From UBA7867 sp964579205 (GTDB lineage: Bacteria; Bacillota; Clostridia; Christensenellales; UBA1242), in contig CAZOFH010000007.1 in NCBI GenBank assembly GCA_964579205.1, positions 1-59,426 on the forward strand: a DNA stretch of 59,426 bases, given 5' to 3'. Position numbers and translations under genes: made by a program. Below the pieces are notes generated by a model that saw only the letters and a list, made by a program, of their open reading frames with translations, had not been told where the DNA came from and made no database searches. Of the stretch, positions 43,115 through 51,520 are shown piece after piece. Position 1 is the first letter of the stretch. Each line of letters begins with the position of its first letter.

Positions 43115-44557
43115 TTACTTGCCCTCCTTTTGCACTTGTTCTATAGCCGCAGCCGTGCGATAAATATTCGCCTCATCAAAATGCTTGGCAATAATCTGGA
43201 CACCTATTGGCAAGCCCTCACTCGATACACCACAAGGCATACTCAGCGCAGGCACACCTGCGATATTGATGGGCACGGTGAAAATATCGGTCAGATACAT
43301 TGCCACAGGGTCGTTTGATTTCTCTCCCAATTTAAAAGCCGTAGTCGCGGTAGTAGGGCAAATCAACACATCGCATTGCTCGAATACATCGCAAAATTCG
43401 CGCCTGATGACCTTTTGCACCCTCTTTGCCTTGCGATAAAATGCGTCAAAATATCCACTACTCAGCACATAGTTGCCCAGCATAATTCGGCGTTTTACCT
43501 CGGCGCCAAAACCTTGGGTACGAGACTGAAAATACAAGTCTACGATGTCAGAATAATTCTCAGCACGCACACCATATTTTACCCCGTCAAAGCGAGCCAA
43601 ATTGCTAGCAGCCTCTGCCGAAGACAATATATAATATGTCGCGAGTGACGCATCCAAACTAGGCAAGGTAACTGCCACAGTCTCGGCACCACGACTGACG
43701 AGCGCATCGATACACCCTTGTATCGCAGCCCTAACCTCAGAATTTAACTCTGATGTAAAAAACTGCTCTGCGATACCTATCTTTAGCCCTTTGACACCTT
43801 TGCTAAGTGCCTCGTCAAAAGACTCGACCTCACGGTCAGCAGATGTCATATCCATCTCATCCTTGCCTGAGATAATCTCGGCAAGCAAGGCGTTGTCCTT
43901 GACGGTACGAGTGATAGGGCCTACTTGGTCTAGCGAACTAGCGAAAGCGACTACGCCATATCTCGATACTCTGCCATATGTAGGCTTTAGCCCGACTACG
44001 CCACAAAAACTACTAGGCTCACGGATAGAGCCTCCAGTATCAGTACCTAGGCTACCGAAACATTGACGGCTAGCGACAGTGCAGGCACTACCGCCACTAC
44101 TGCCACCCGGCACGCGTGTAGGGTCGACAGGGTTTTTGACCGCGCCAAAAGCAGAATTTTCGTTACTACTGCCCATAGCAAACTCGTCCATATTCGCCTT
44201 GGCAATGATAATAGCACCTGCGTCATACAATTTTTGCGCACAAGTAGCGGTATATGGCGACTCAAAATTCTCCAAAAACTTGCTCGCACAAGTGGTACGA
44301 GTACCTACTAGGTTGATATTATCCTTGATAACTAGAGGCACACCTCCGAGACGACCGACATCTTCTCCCTTTTGCCTGCGCTCATCTATTGACCGAGCAC
44401 GCGCGATGCTCTCCTCATAATATACCGAATTGAGGGCATTGAGGTCTGCTGTCTCACGAATACGCGCAAAACAAGCCTCGACCAACTCTACCGAAGTAAC
44501 CTCTCCCGCTCTCAATTTCTCCACTATCTCGCATAGACTAAAATCCAACAATTCCAT
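43115..44557 (-). CDS. gatA: Asp-tRNA(Asn)/Glu-tRNA(Gln) amidotransferase subunit A
   Basis: Amidase subunit releasing ammonia from glutamine. The 480-aa protein has the catalytic triad Lys78 (VIKDNI), cis-Ser153 (GGSSGGSACTVA) and nucleophile Ser177 (GTDTGGSIREPS). GGAGGAG lies before the ATG. It is three bases downstream of gatC and abuts gatB. Presence of gatCAB implies that this organism makes Gln-tRNA and/or Asn-tRNA by transamidation. Confidence 0.98.
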   Translation of the reverse strand: MELLDFSLCEIVEKLRAGEVTSVELVEACFARIRETADLNALNSVYYEESIARARSIDERRQKGEDVGRLGGVPLVIKDNINLVGTRTTCASKFLENFESPYTATCAQKLYDAGAIIIAKANMDEFAMGSSNENSAFGAVKNPVDPTRVPGGSSGGSACTVASRQCFGSLGTDTGGSIREPSSFCGVVGLKPTYGRVSRYGVVAFASSLDQVGPITRTVKDNALLAEIISGKDEMDMTSADREVESFDEALSKGVKGLKIGIAEQFFTSELNSEVRAAIQGCIDALVSRGAETVAVTLPSLDASLATYYILSSAEAASNLARFDGVKYGVRAENYSDIVDLYFQSRTQGFGAEVKRRIMLGNYVLSSGYFDAFYRKAKRVQKVIRREFCDVFEQCDVLICPTTATTAFKLGEKSNDPVAMYLTDIFTVPINIAGVPALSMPCGVSSEGLPIGVQIIAKHFDEANIYRTAAAIEQVQKEGK

Positions 44558-44560
44558 ACT

Positions 44561-44854
44561 CTACTCCTCCACCACGGTGACTGGCACCAAAAATGCAGTG
44601 CCCTCTGCACTAGGTGCATTCTTGATAATATCTGCGGCTGGCAGGCTAGGCTTTACCTCGTCTGCTCTCAGTTGGGTATCAGCGTCTACAGTGTCGCAAA
44701 ACAAATCTACGTCGCTGACATCCACCTTGTTGATAGCGTCTACCTGCTGCAAAATCGCATCGAAATCACCCAAAAAACGCTCTGCCTCGGCATCAGAAAA
44801 CTCTAGCCTACTGAGGCGTGCCAATTTTTTTACTTCTTGAATGGTAATACTCAT
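44561..44854 (-). CDS. gatC: Asp-tRNA(Asn)/Glu-tRNA(Gln) amidotransferase subunit C
   Basis: A 97-aa subunit that holds GatA and GatB together. ITIQEVKKLARLSRLEFSDAEAERFLGDFDAILQQVDAINKVDVSDVD is recognisable in order, and LRADEVKPSLP is the usual GatC C-terminal motif. ATG at 44854 is chosen for the family N-terminus and AAGGA upstream; longer frames begin in the promoter region. It is the first gene of the gatC-gatA-gatB-rpoZ-priA-rsgA-rpe operon. Confidence 0.92.
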   Translation of the reverse strand: MSITIQEVKKLARLSRLEFSDAEAERFLGDFDAILQQVDAINKVDVSDVDLFCDTVDADTQLRADEVKPSLPAADIIKNAPSAEGTAFLVPVTVVEE

Positions 44855-44882
44855 TTTCCACATCCTTATAATTTTACTTTTA

Positions 44883-44911
44883 ACTATACCACAAACACTA
44901 ATTTCTGTCAA
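44883..44911 (-). promoter_or_regulatory. Promoter of the gatC-rpe operon
   Basis: Minus strand: TTGACA (44911-44906), 17-bp spacer, TATAGT (44888-44883), 29 bases before the gatC start. A second hairpin, AAATACC...GGTATTT (about 44960-44980), lies between this promoter and the ligA terminator. Confidence 0.8.
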
Positions 44912-44992
44912 TCTTTTTTGTTTGCGGATAGCGATATTTTTGACAAAATGCGGGTTTGTAAATACCTATCACGGTATTTTTTGTAATTTAGA

Positions 44993-45017
44993 CAAAAACA
45001 GGCGGACTGACCACCTG
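44993..45017 (-). terminator. Terminator of pcrA-ligA
   Basis: Seven-pair stem with one G-U (44999-45005 with 45011-45017) followed on the minus strand by TTTTTG. It lies just after the ligA stop. Confidence 0.7.
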
Positions 45018-45023
45018 CCTCAA

Positions 45024-46991
45024 TTAATCATTAATCATATGCAAAAACTCTTCTTCGCTAAGGATAGCGATACCCAGCGCCTTTGCCTTGTCATACTTGC
45101 TGCCCGGCTCGGCGCCTAGCAGCACAAAACTGGTATTTTTGCTCACGCTAGATGTAACCAAACCACCGTGCTGCTCAATGAGCGCGGTAGCCTGCTGGCG
45201 TGACAAAGTAGGCAATGTACCCGTCAGCACAAAAGTCTTACCAGCCAATTTGCCCGTGGTAGAATGGGCGCTATACTGTATCTCTACCCCGTGCTCTAAT
45301 AATTCGTCTATTACTCTAGCATTATCAGCATCAGCAAAATAGTCTACAATGCTACTAGCCACCACATCGCCAATATCTCGGATAGTCAATAGGTCGGGCA
45401 AAGTCGCCGCGCGCAAGTCAGCAATAGTCGGGTATTTTTTCGCCAAATCTTTGGCTGTCTTGATACCGACATTATTAATCCCCAGAGCAAAAATAAAGTT
45501 CGGAAAAGCGATATGCTTGCTCTTTTGAATGCTTTCTATAATATTATTGCTCTTTTTGTCCTTAAAACTATCTAATTTTATTAGTTCGTCTGATGTCAAG
45601 TCGTACAAATCCGCCACATCACGCACACCCAATTCGCTATAAAACTGGTCTGCGATTTTGTCCCTAATTCCCTCGATATTCATAGCCTCGCGACTACAAA
45701 AGTGTATCAATTTCTCCTTGATTTGACCGGCACATTTTTTGTTTGGGCAAAAAAGGTTCGCGCCATTCTCGATGAGCAATGCGCCACACACAGGGCAATT
45801 CAAGATTTTTCGCACAGGACGCGAGTCGTTAAATTCTTGGGCTATGCCCAAAATCTCGGGGATGACCTCGTTGCTACGCCTAATAAAAACTAGGCTATTG
45901 AGTTTTACCTTTTTGCGCAAAATATCATCCCAGTTGTTGAGCGTGGCGCGGCTAACTGTCGCCCCCGCTATCTCCACAGGATCGAGCACTGCTAACGGGG
46001 TGACCTTGCCCGTCCTACCCACTTGCCAAATGACATCGCGCATAACAGTAGTCACCTCGAGCGCCTCAAATTTGTACGCCAGCGCCCATTTGGGGAATCG
46101 AATAGTAAAGCCCAATTCGTCTCGCGTAGGGATTTCGTTAATTTTGATGACCACCCCGTCTATCAAAATATCAATATTCTCTCGCGCTTTGTCGATTTGG
46201 TCAATTACCTCGCTTATCCCATCCAAATCGCTGCGCACCTCAAAAAAGTCACCGACCAAAAACTTGTTGGCTATCAAAAAGTCGCGCAATTCCACCTGTG
46301 TCGCAAAAGCCTTGCCAATAATAACAGGGATGCCGTATGCAAAAAAGTCGAGATTGCGACTAGAAGTGACCTTGGGGTCGAGATTGCGAATTGCGCCCGC
46401 TACCGCATTACGAGCATTTTTGAGAGGCCCGTCCGCACTTTGATTGTATTTATCTAGTTCGCTCAGCAGCATTATCCCCTCACCCTCGACTACGATATGC
46501 TCTTTGTATGGGATAGAGAGAGGCACGCTACGTATCGTCTTGACCTGTGCGGTCACATCTTCGCCGACTAGACCATTACCACGCGTAGCCGCCTTGACTA
46601 GGTACCCACCCTCATACGTTAGAGCGAGTCTCAGCCCGTCAAACTTGTACTCCAAGGTAAATAGCGTATCAGGGTACTGCTGTGTTACCTTGTCTACCCA
46701 AATAGCCAATTCCCCTTTACTCTGTGCCTTGTCTAGGCTAAAAAGGCGTGATTCGTGAGTGATTTTGCCGAAGCCTTTTGCGACCACATCGCCCACCCTC
46801 TGGGTAGGGCTATCAGGCAAAATATATCCCGTCTGTCGCTCCAAATCGAGCAAGGTGTAATACGCGACATCATAATCTTTGTCCGATACTATCGGAGCAT
46901 CTAGTACATGATAATGATAATTGTACTTGTTGACCAGCGCGACCAAATCGGTGATTTTTTTCTTTACCTCATCATCCAAAACGATACTCAT
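45024..46991 (-). CDS. ligA: NAD+-dependent DNA ligase
   Basis: Seals nicks in replication and repair using NAD+. A 655-aa protein from ATG 46991 (AGAGGAG five bases upstream). It has the adenylation Lys116 in EYKFDGLRL (most relatives read KIDG), the zinc-finger set CPVC...CPNKKC, helix-hairpin-helix repeats and a C-terminal BRCT domain (LAGKTFVLTGTLPTLSRQQA ... LLGAEPGSKYDKA). It lies two bases after the pcrA stop. The frame extends 21 codons upstream into pcrA, without a ribosome-binding site. Confidence 0.97.
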   Translation of the reverse strand: MSIVLDDEVKKKITDLVALVNKYNYHYHVLDAPIVSDKDYDVAYYTLLDLERQTGYILPDSPTQRVGDVVAKGFGKITHESRLFSLDKAQSKGELAIWVDKVTQQYPDTLFTLEYKFDGLRLALTYEGGYLVKAATRGNGLVGEDVTAQVKTIRSVPLSIPYKEHIVVEGEGIMLLSELDKYNQSADGPLKNARNAVAGAIRNLDPKVTSSRNLDFFAYGIPVIIGKAFATQVELRDFLIANKFLVGDFFEVRSDLDGISEVIDQIDKARENIDILIDGVVIKINEIPTRDELGFTIRFPKWALAYKFEALEVTTVMRDVIWQVGRTGKVTPLAVLDPVEIAGATVSRATLNNWDDILRKKVKLNSLVFIRRSNEVIPEILGIAQEFNDSRPVRKILNCPVCGALLIENGANLFCPNKKCAGQIKEKLIHFCSREAMNIEGIRDKIADQFYSELGVRDVADLYDLTSDELIKLDSFKDKKSNNIIESIQKSKHIAFPNFIFALGINNVGIKTAKDLAKKYPTIADLRAATLPDLLTIRDIGDVVASSIVDYFADADNARVIDELLEHGVEIQYSAHSTTGKLAGKTFVLTGTLPTLSRQQATALIEQHGGLVTSSVSKNTSFVLLGAEPGSKYDKAKALGIAILSEEEFLHMIND

Positions 46992-46993
46992 TT

Positions 46994-49195
46994 TTACTCC
47001 TCTTTGCGTTTGAGAATTTGTAGCGGCGCGTATTCGAGACTCAGAGTCTTGCACCCCATTCCGCCGAAGTCTACCGTGACCATTCTATTAGAAATCAAGC
47101 CACTGTCATCTATGATTACTCCCACGCCAAACTTTGGATGCAGGACCTGCATCCCTTTGATGTAACCAGAAAAATCCTTCTTTTGTGTAGCCACCTTGCT
47201 ATTCAGCATCTTGGCAATAGATTGAGTCGGGGTGGCTTTGCCTACTGGATAAGTCTCTCTGCCGCTATCGACGAAACTGTCGAGATTGCGACGATTCATC
47301 TCCTCAAAGCCCATTTCTTTGAGGAACCTACTAGGGTCCTTGTATTTTACCTCGTTGTACATAAAACGCTGACGGCTGCGAGTGAGATACAATTTTTCCT
47401 CAGCGCGAGTCACCGCGACGTATGCCAGTCTCCGCTCCTCCTCAATATCGCTAGGGCGCTCACCGCCACGAGTAATCGGGAAAAGCCCCTCTTCCATAGC
47501 GATGACAAAGACCACCTTAAATTCTAGCCCTTTGACCGCGTGAATAGTACTCAATAGGCAATACTCCTCTTCTTCGCCGACCGAGTCGATATCGCTCACC
47601 AAGGTAATAGACTCGAGATACTCCGCTAGAGTCGCATTTGGGTTGGTCTCCTCAAAATCCTTGACGGCATTGCTAAACTCGCGAATGTTCTGCATTTTGT
47701 TGTATTCTTCATCATTGTCTGGGTCAAAAAAGTCCTCAAACCCGACACGCTTTATCACATAATCAGCAAACTCGCCCAACGCTAGTTCTTCGCTTTTTTC
47801 GCGCAAATCAAGGTACAGGTCAGCGAATTCCGCTAGTTTACGCTTTAGACTAGCAGCGAACGAGTACATATTGTAATTTAGGATTACATTCAAGATACTC
47901 CCGCCACGTGCATAACTCTTGATTTGCTCAATACTGCTCTCGCCGATACCGCGCTTTGGATAGTTGATAATTCGCAAAATGCTGTCATTGTCACGAGGAT
48001 TGACAATAGCGCGCAAATATCCCACCACATTCTTTATCTCCACGCGCTCAAAAAAGCGGAAGCCGCCGAGCATTTTGTACGGAATGTTGTAGCTGAGCAT
48101 ATACTGCTCTAACAGGCGTGACGGCGCAGTCAAACGCATCAAAACGGCGATATCCGAGTACCGATACCCCTCTTTGAGCACCAAATCACGGATACTGCGA
48201 GTGACAAAATCCGCCTCGTCGCGGTCGCTGCTACCGATGTAATATTTTACCTCGCACCCCTCTTGATTCTCCGTCCACAGAGTCTTTTTGAGACGCTGGG
48301 TATTATTGTTGATTACCTTGTTTGCGACGTCCAAAATTTTCTTTGTAGAACGGTAATTTTGCTGCAATTTGTAGATATGTGCGTCAGGAAAATCGCGTCT
48401 AAAATCCATAATATTCTGGATATTGGCGCCACGCCACCCATATATACACTGATCCTCATCGCCGACTACCAAAATATTACCCCATTTACCAGCCAAAATA
48501 CGCACAATCTCGTACTGAATAGTATTGGTATCTTGAAACTCATCTACATGAATATAGCGGAACTTCTCTTGATAATATTCGCGGACATCGCTATTCTGTG
48601 TGAGCAATCTGTATGTAAACACTAGCAAATCATCAAAGTCAAGGGCGTTGTTTTGCTTGAGCGTGTTTTGATACCTCTCATATGCCTCTAGCATAATTTT
48701 TTCACTCAGATGCCCTCTAGTAGAGCGGGCATAATCGCGAGGGGCGGCATTGATATTCTTGATATTGCCGATGTGGTACTGAATGCTACGCTTTGTCTCG
48801 TCGTCGTCAATCCCCATTTCCTTAAAAACATCCTTTAGCACCCTGCTCTGCTCGGCGTCTGCGTAAATAGTAAAATTCTTGGTAAAACCGTCAATTTTGT
48901 CGATAAACCTACGCAAAATCGTCACACAAAGAGAGTGGAAAGTGGACACCCAAATCTCACTGCCACACTCTACCATACGCGATACTCTGTCCTTCATCTC
49001 GCGAGCCGCCTTGTTGGTAAAGGTAATCGCCAAAATATTGTATGGCGCTACCCCCTTCTCTTGGATAAGGTAAGCGATACGGTGTGTGAGTAGTCGCGTC
49101 TTGCCACTACCAGCACCCGCGGTGACTAGCACAGCCCCCTCAGTACATAATACAGGTTCTCTCTGTTCTTGATTTAAATTGTCTACAATACTCAT
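46994..49195 (-). CDS. pcrA: ATP-dependent DNA helicase PcrA (UvrD family)
   Basis: SF1A 3'-5' helicase for repair and plasmid replication. The 733-aa protein has Walker A GAGSGKT (27-33), DEFQDTN, DEDQCIYGWRGA, QNYRST and TIHAVKGLEFKVVFV, plus the Gram-positive PcrA C-terminal tail with VLHPKFGVGVI. AGGA lies before the ATG. The order pcrA-ligA is conserved in Bacillota; pcrB is not present upstream. Its promoter is at 49224-49252. Confidence 0.97.
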   Translation of the reverse strand: MSIVDNLNQEQREPVLCTEGAVLVTAGAGSGKTRLLTHRIAYLIQEKGVAPYNILAITFTNKAAREMKDRVSRMVECGSEIWVSTFHSLCVTILRRFIDKIDGFTKNFTIYADAEQSRVLKDVFKEMGIDDDETKRSIQYHIGNIKNINAAPRDYARSTRGHLSEKIMLEAYERYQNTLKQNNALDFDDLLVFTYRLLTQNSDVREYYQEKFRYIHVDEFQDTNTIQYEIVRILAGKWGNILVVGDEDQCIYGWRGANIQNIMDFRRDFPDAHIYKLQQNYRSTKKILDVANKVINNNTQRLKKTLWTENQEGCEVKYYIGSSDRDEADFVTRSIRDLVLKEGYRYSDIAVLMRLTAPSRLLEQYMLSYNIPYKMLGGFRFFERVEIKNVVGYLRAIVNPRDNDSILRIINYPKRGIGESSIEQIKSYARGGSILNVILNYNMYSFAASLKRKLAEFADLYLDLREKSEELALGEFADYVIKRVGFEDFFDPDNDEEYNKMQNIREFSNAVKDFEETNPNATLAEYLESITLVSDIDSVGEEEEYCLLSTIHAVKGLEFKVVFVIAMEEGLFPITRGGERPSDIEEERRLAYVAVTRAEEKLYLTRSRQRFMYNEVKYKDPSRFLKEMGFEEMNRRNLDSFVDSGRETYPVGKATPTQSIAKMLNSKVATQKKDFSGYIKGMQVLHPKFGVGVIIDDSGLISNRMVTVDFGGMGCKTLSLEYAPLQILKRKEE

Positions 49196-49223
49196 AATTT
49201 TATCCTAAAAAAAGTTATGCTAT

Positions 49224-49252
49224 ATTGTACCAAAGTATCAGGATTTTGGCAA
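49224..49252 (-). promoter_or_regulatory. Promoter of pcrA-ligA
   Basis: Minus strand: TTGCCA (49252-49247), 17-bp spacer, TACAAT (49229-49224), 29 bases before the pcrA start. Confidence 0.72.
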
Positions 49253-49253
49253 T

Positions 49254-49278
49254 CAAAAAGACCCAAATTACTCGGGTC
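49254..49278 (-). terminator. Terminator of the 137-aa gene
   Basis: GACCC (49260-49264) pairs with GGGTC (49274-49278) and is followed on the minus strand by TTTTTG. It lies directly against the pcrA promoter -35. Confidence 0.65.
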
Positions 49279-49301
49279 AATTCAAAATTTTTTTTGCAAA
49301 A

Positions 49302-49715
49302 TCACATAGCCACGCATTTGCGATACACCTTTTCACGGTCATAGCGCTCCCGCATCTCTTTGTACTTGTCGGCGAGTTTGATGAGATACGCCTGCTGACT
49401 AGCAAAATCGAGATGGTCGTACTCGGCGTGGTCAATGAGTTGGGTAATCGGGTTGAGGACGCAAGCGTCACTATCTAGCATATGGCACACTCGCTGATAC
49501 AAATCTTCGTCGCTATTTTGGTTGGTCGAATAAATCTCGCGCATCAGCCTCTTGGTATAGATTTCGTTGATTTTGTCGACATCCTCATTTGAATTGTTTA
49601 TGTATTCTGCCCTTTCTTTTCTGATTTTGTCCCAATAGCCGCTAGCCAATCTCTTTTTGGCGAGTTTGGCATAATCTTTGAGATTGAGAGTCTTGGTCGA
49701 TTTCTTATTCTGCAT
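49302..49715 (-). CDS. Hypothetical helical protein (137 aa)
   Basis: No family recognised. It is highly charged and alpha-helical throughout (NLKDYAKLAKKRLASGYWDKI, VDKINEIYTKRLMREIY, QQAYLIKLADKYKEMRERYDRE), with two or three Cys and no membrane segment. The ATG has TAGGAGG six bases upstream, and a sigma-A-type promoter and terminator flank it, so it is a real single-gene unit. A basic N-terminus would allow nucleic-acid binding, but there is no motif to support it. Confidence 0.72.
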   Translation of the reverse strand: MQNKKSTKTLNLKDYAKLAKKRLASGYWDKIRKERAEYINNSNEDVDKINEIYTKRLMREIYSTNQNSDEDLYQRVCHMLDSDACVLNPITQLIDHAEYDHLDFASQQAYLIKLADKYKEMRERYDREKVYRKCVAM

Positions 49716-49740
49716 TTTTATCCTCCTAATTTATGACCTA

Positions 49741-49769
49741 AGTATAGTGTAATAAAAAGGAATTAGCAA
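49741..49769 (-). promoter_or_regulatory. Promoter of the 137-aa gene
   Basis: Minus strand: TTGCTA (49769-49764), 17-bp spacer, TATACT (49746-49741). To its right, 49770-50014 holds no recognisable gene. Confidence 0.65.
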
Positions 49770-50014
49770 TAAGATTTTATCTAATTTTGGCTTTTTGACA
49801 AAGAAATACAAAAAAAGACAACTTTCTTGAATTAATAAGGTATACAGGCGGATAAACCGTCTCCTTGAGCACTCTCTCTGCGCCCTCATTTATGCAAAGT
49901 CCTCGCAAGCGATTCAGTGACCTTCGGTCTGCGACAATTAGCGTGATAGAGGGCAGCCTCCCCCAAAACAAAAAGAGTGAACGCCGTATCCACCCTTTGC
50001 GCCAAAAAACGCGC

Positions 50015-51520
50015 CTATTCCATAGTATTGTCCGTCTCTTCCAAAATCTCGTGCGCTAGGTCTCTAGCCTCTTTTACCTTGTTTGAGACGCCGTCATTTG
50101 ACTTGATTTTTTCTGTCAAGGCTTTTTTATTCTGTTTTGCCTTTTTGCTAGATTTTGAACTTACTACCACATCGGACGCCGCAATATCACTCTCTAGGCT
50201 CAGTTTTGGCTCTTTATTCTTGAGCGACTGCAATTTTTTGAATTCGTCCTCTTCCTTTTCTATGACTATCTCGTTTGCATTATCTTGAGTAAGGTCGAGC
50301 ATCTCAGAGATGTCATAAAAATTCTCATCAATTATGCCAGCCTCGACCAACTCTTCGTGCTCACGCAGTGCCTCTCTAGCCTGCAATTTTTCATTCATAA
50401 CAATAGAGATAACTGATGCAATCGGAGCAGACAAAATCATACCGATTACGCCGAACATCGCACCACCGATGATCAGAGCCAATAGGATGACCAAGGTACG
50501 AGTATTCATACGCTTGCTCATTACGAGCGGAGGCAAGAAAGTCGTCACTATCGCCCATTCCGCAATGGTAAACACAAATGCCATAAAGAACATATTGAGG
50601 TCTCCAGCCATCAGGGTAAACATCAATAGCGGCACGGCGGCGATAAATCCACCGATGTATGGGATGATAGATAGGATTGCTAGTAGCAGCGCCATCAAAA
50701 ATGCATATGGCACGCCCATTATAGCATAGCCGATAAATCCGATTGCGCCGACTGTAAAGCATACGATCAAGGTAGACACCACATATTGATTCATCATTTC
50801 GTTGGTACGGCGAGTAATATTGATGACCTCTTCTGCCTTTCTACGAGGGTAGTACGCATATGTGTAGCGTCTACAAGTTTTGGCGATAAGTTCTTTGTCT
50901 TTGAGGATAAAGAACGCAATCAAAAAGCCCATTAGCGCCGAGGTAACAGAAGAAATTATCCCGAAGACATTCTCAATATTGATTGACGCTGTAAAGTTGA
51001 CAATAAAGTCATTGACCGCAGCTATGACTGTGTCAGCAGCACCAGCAGCCGACTCGGCAGAAATACCAAAGAACTGCACCACTTGCACAATCATATCATG
51101 CACTTTGTCGAGCAAGGCAGTCAACTGCTCTTGGTCAGTGAATTGCTGCACCATTGTGATGATACTAGGCACACTAAACACGATTACCGCTACCAAGATA
51201 CCGATAGTAATCAGGTATAGCATAGTGAGCGAAATCACGCGCTTGATTTTCGCACCCTTTGCACTACCCGCAAAGGCATTTTTGAGCAGTTTATTCTCTA
51301 TCAACTGCATCGGTTTTAGGAACAAGAATGATATTACCATCGCAATAATGACAGGGGTCAGACCTGCGAGCAGACTATTGAATAGATGGCTAATCTTGTC
51401 ACCCGCCATAGTCCACAGTATCAGCGCAGCGAGCAGTACAATAAAAATCCATACATACCACTTTCGCATTTTGCCCTGACCGTTTGGCTCAAAGTCGACA
51501 GGATAGTCTTTTTTATCCAT
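50015..51520 (-). CDS. AI-2E family transporter with long acidic tail
   Basis: A 501-aa polytopic membrane protein of the AI-2E/PerM family. Members export autoinducer-2, or more often act as ion/H+ antiporters or on unknown substrates. It has about eight membrane helices, with the family's IIPYIGGFIAAVPLL and PPLVMSKRMNTRTLVILLALIIGGAMFGVIGMIL-type block late in the membrane part. The C-terminus adds about 130 soluble residues rich in Glu, Asp, Lys and Ser, ending VKEARDLAHEILEETDN, which most members lack. Start at 51520 (MDKKDYPVDF): GGAGG is eight bases upstream. It overlaps the preceding gene by 8 bases. Confidence 0.88.
   Translation of the reverse strand: MDKKDYPVDFEPNGQGKMRKWYVWIFIVLLAALILWTMAGDKISHLFNSLLAGLTPVIIAMVISFLFLKPMQLIENKLLKNAFAGSAKGAKIKRVISLTMLYLITIGILVAVIVFSVPSIITMVQQFTDQEQLTALLDKVHDMIVQVVQFFGISAESAAGAADTVIAAVNDFIVNFTASINIENVFGIISSVTSALMGFLIAFFILKDKELIAKTCRRYTYAYYPRRKAEEVINITRRTNEMMNQYVVSTLIVCFTVGAIGFIGYAIMGVPYAFLMALLLAILSIIPYIGGFIAAVPLLMFTLMAGDLNMFFMAFVFTIAEWAIVTTFLPPLVMSKRMNTRTLVILLALIIGGAMFGVIGMILSAPIASVISIVMNEKLQAREALREHEELVEAGIIDENFYDISEMLDLTQDNANEIVIEKEEDEFKKLQSLKNKEPKLSLESDIAASDVVVSSKSSKKAKQNKKALTEKIKSNDGVSNKVKEARDLAHEILEETDNTME

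Noticed and set aside
49777..49971. 64-codon minus-strand frame upstream of the 137-aa gene
   Set aside because: No ribosome-binding site and no recognisable composition; possibly residual repeat sequence.
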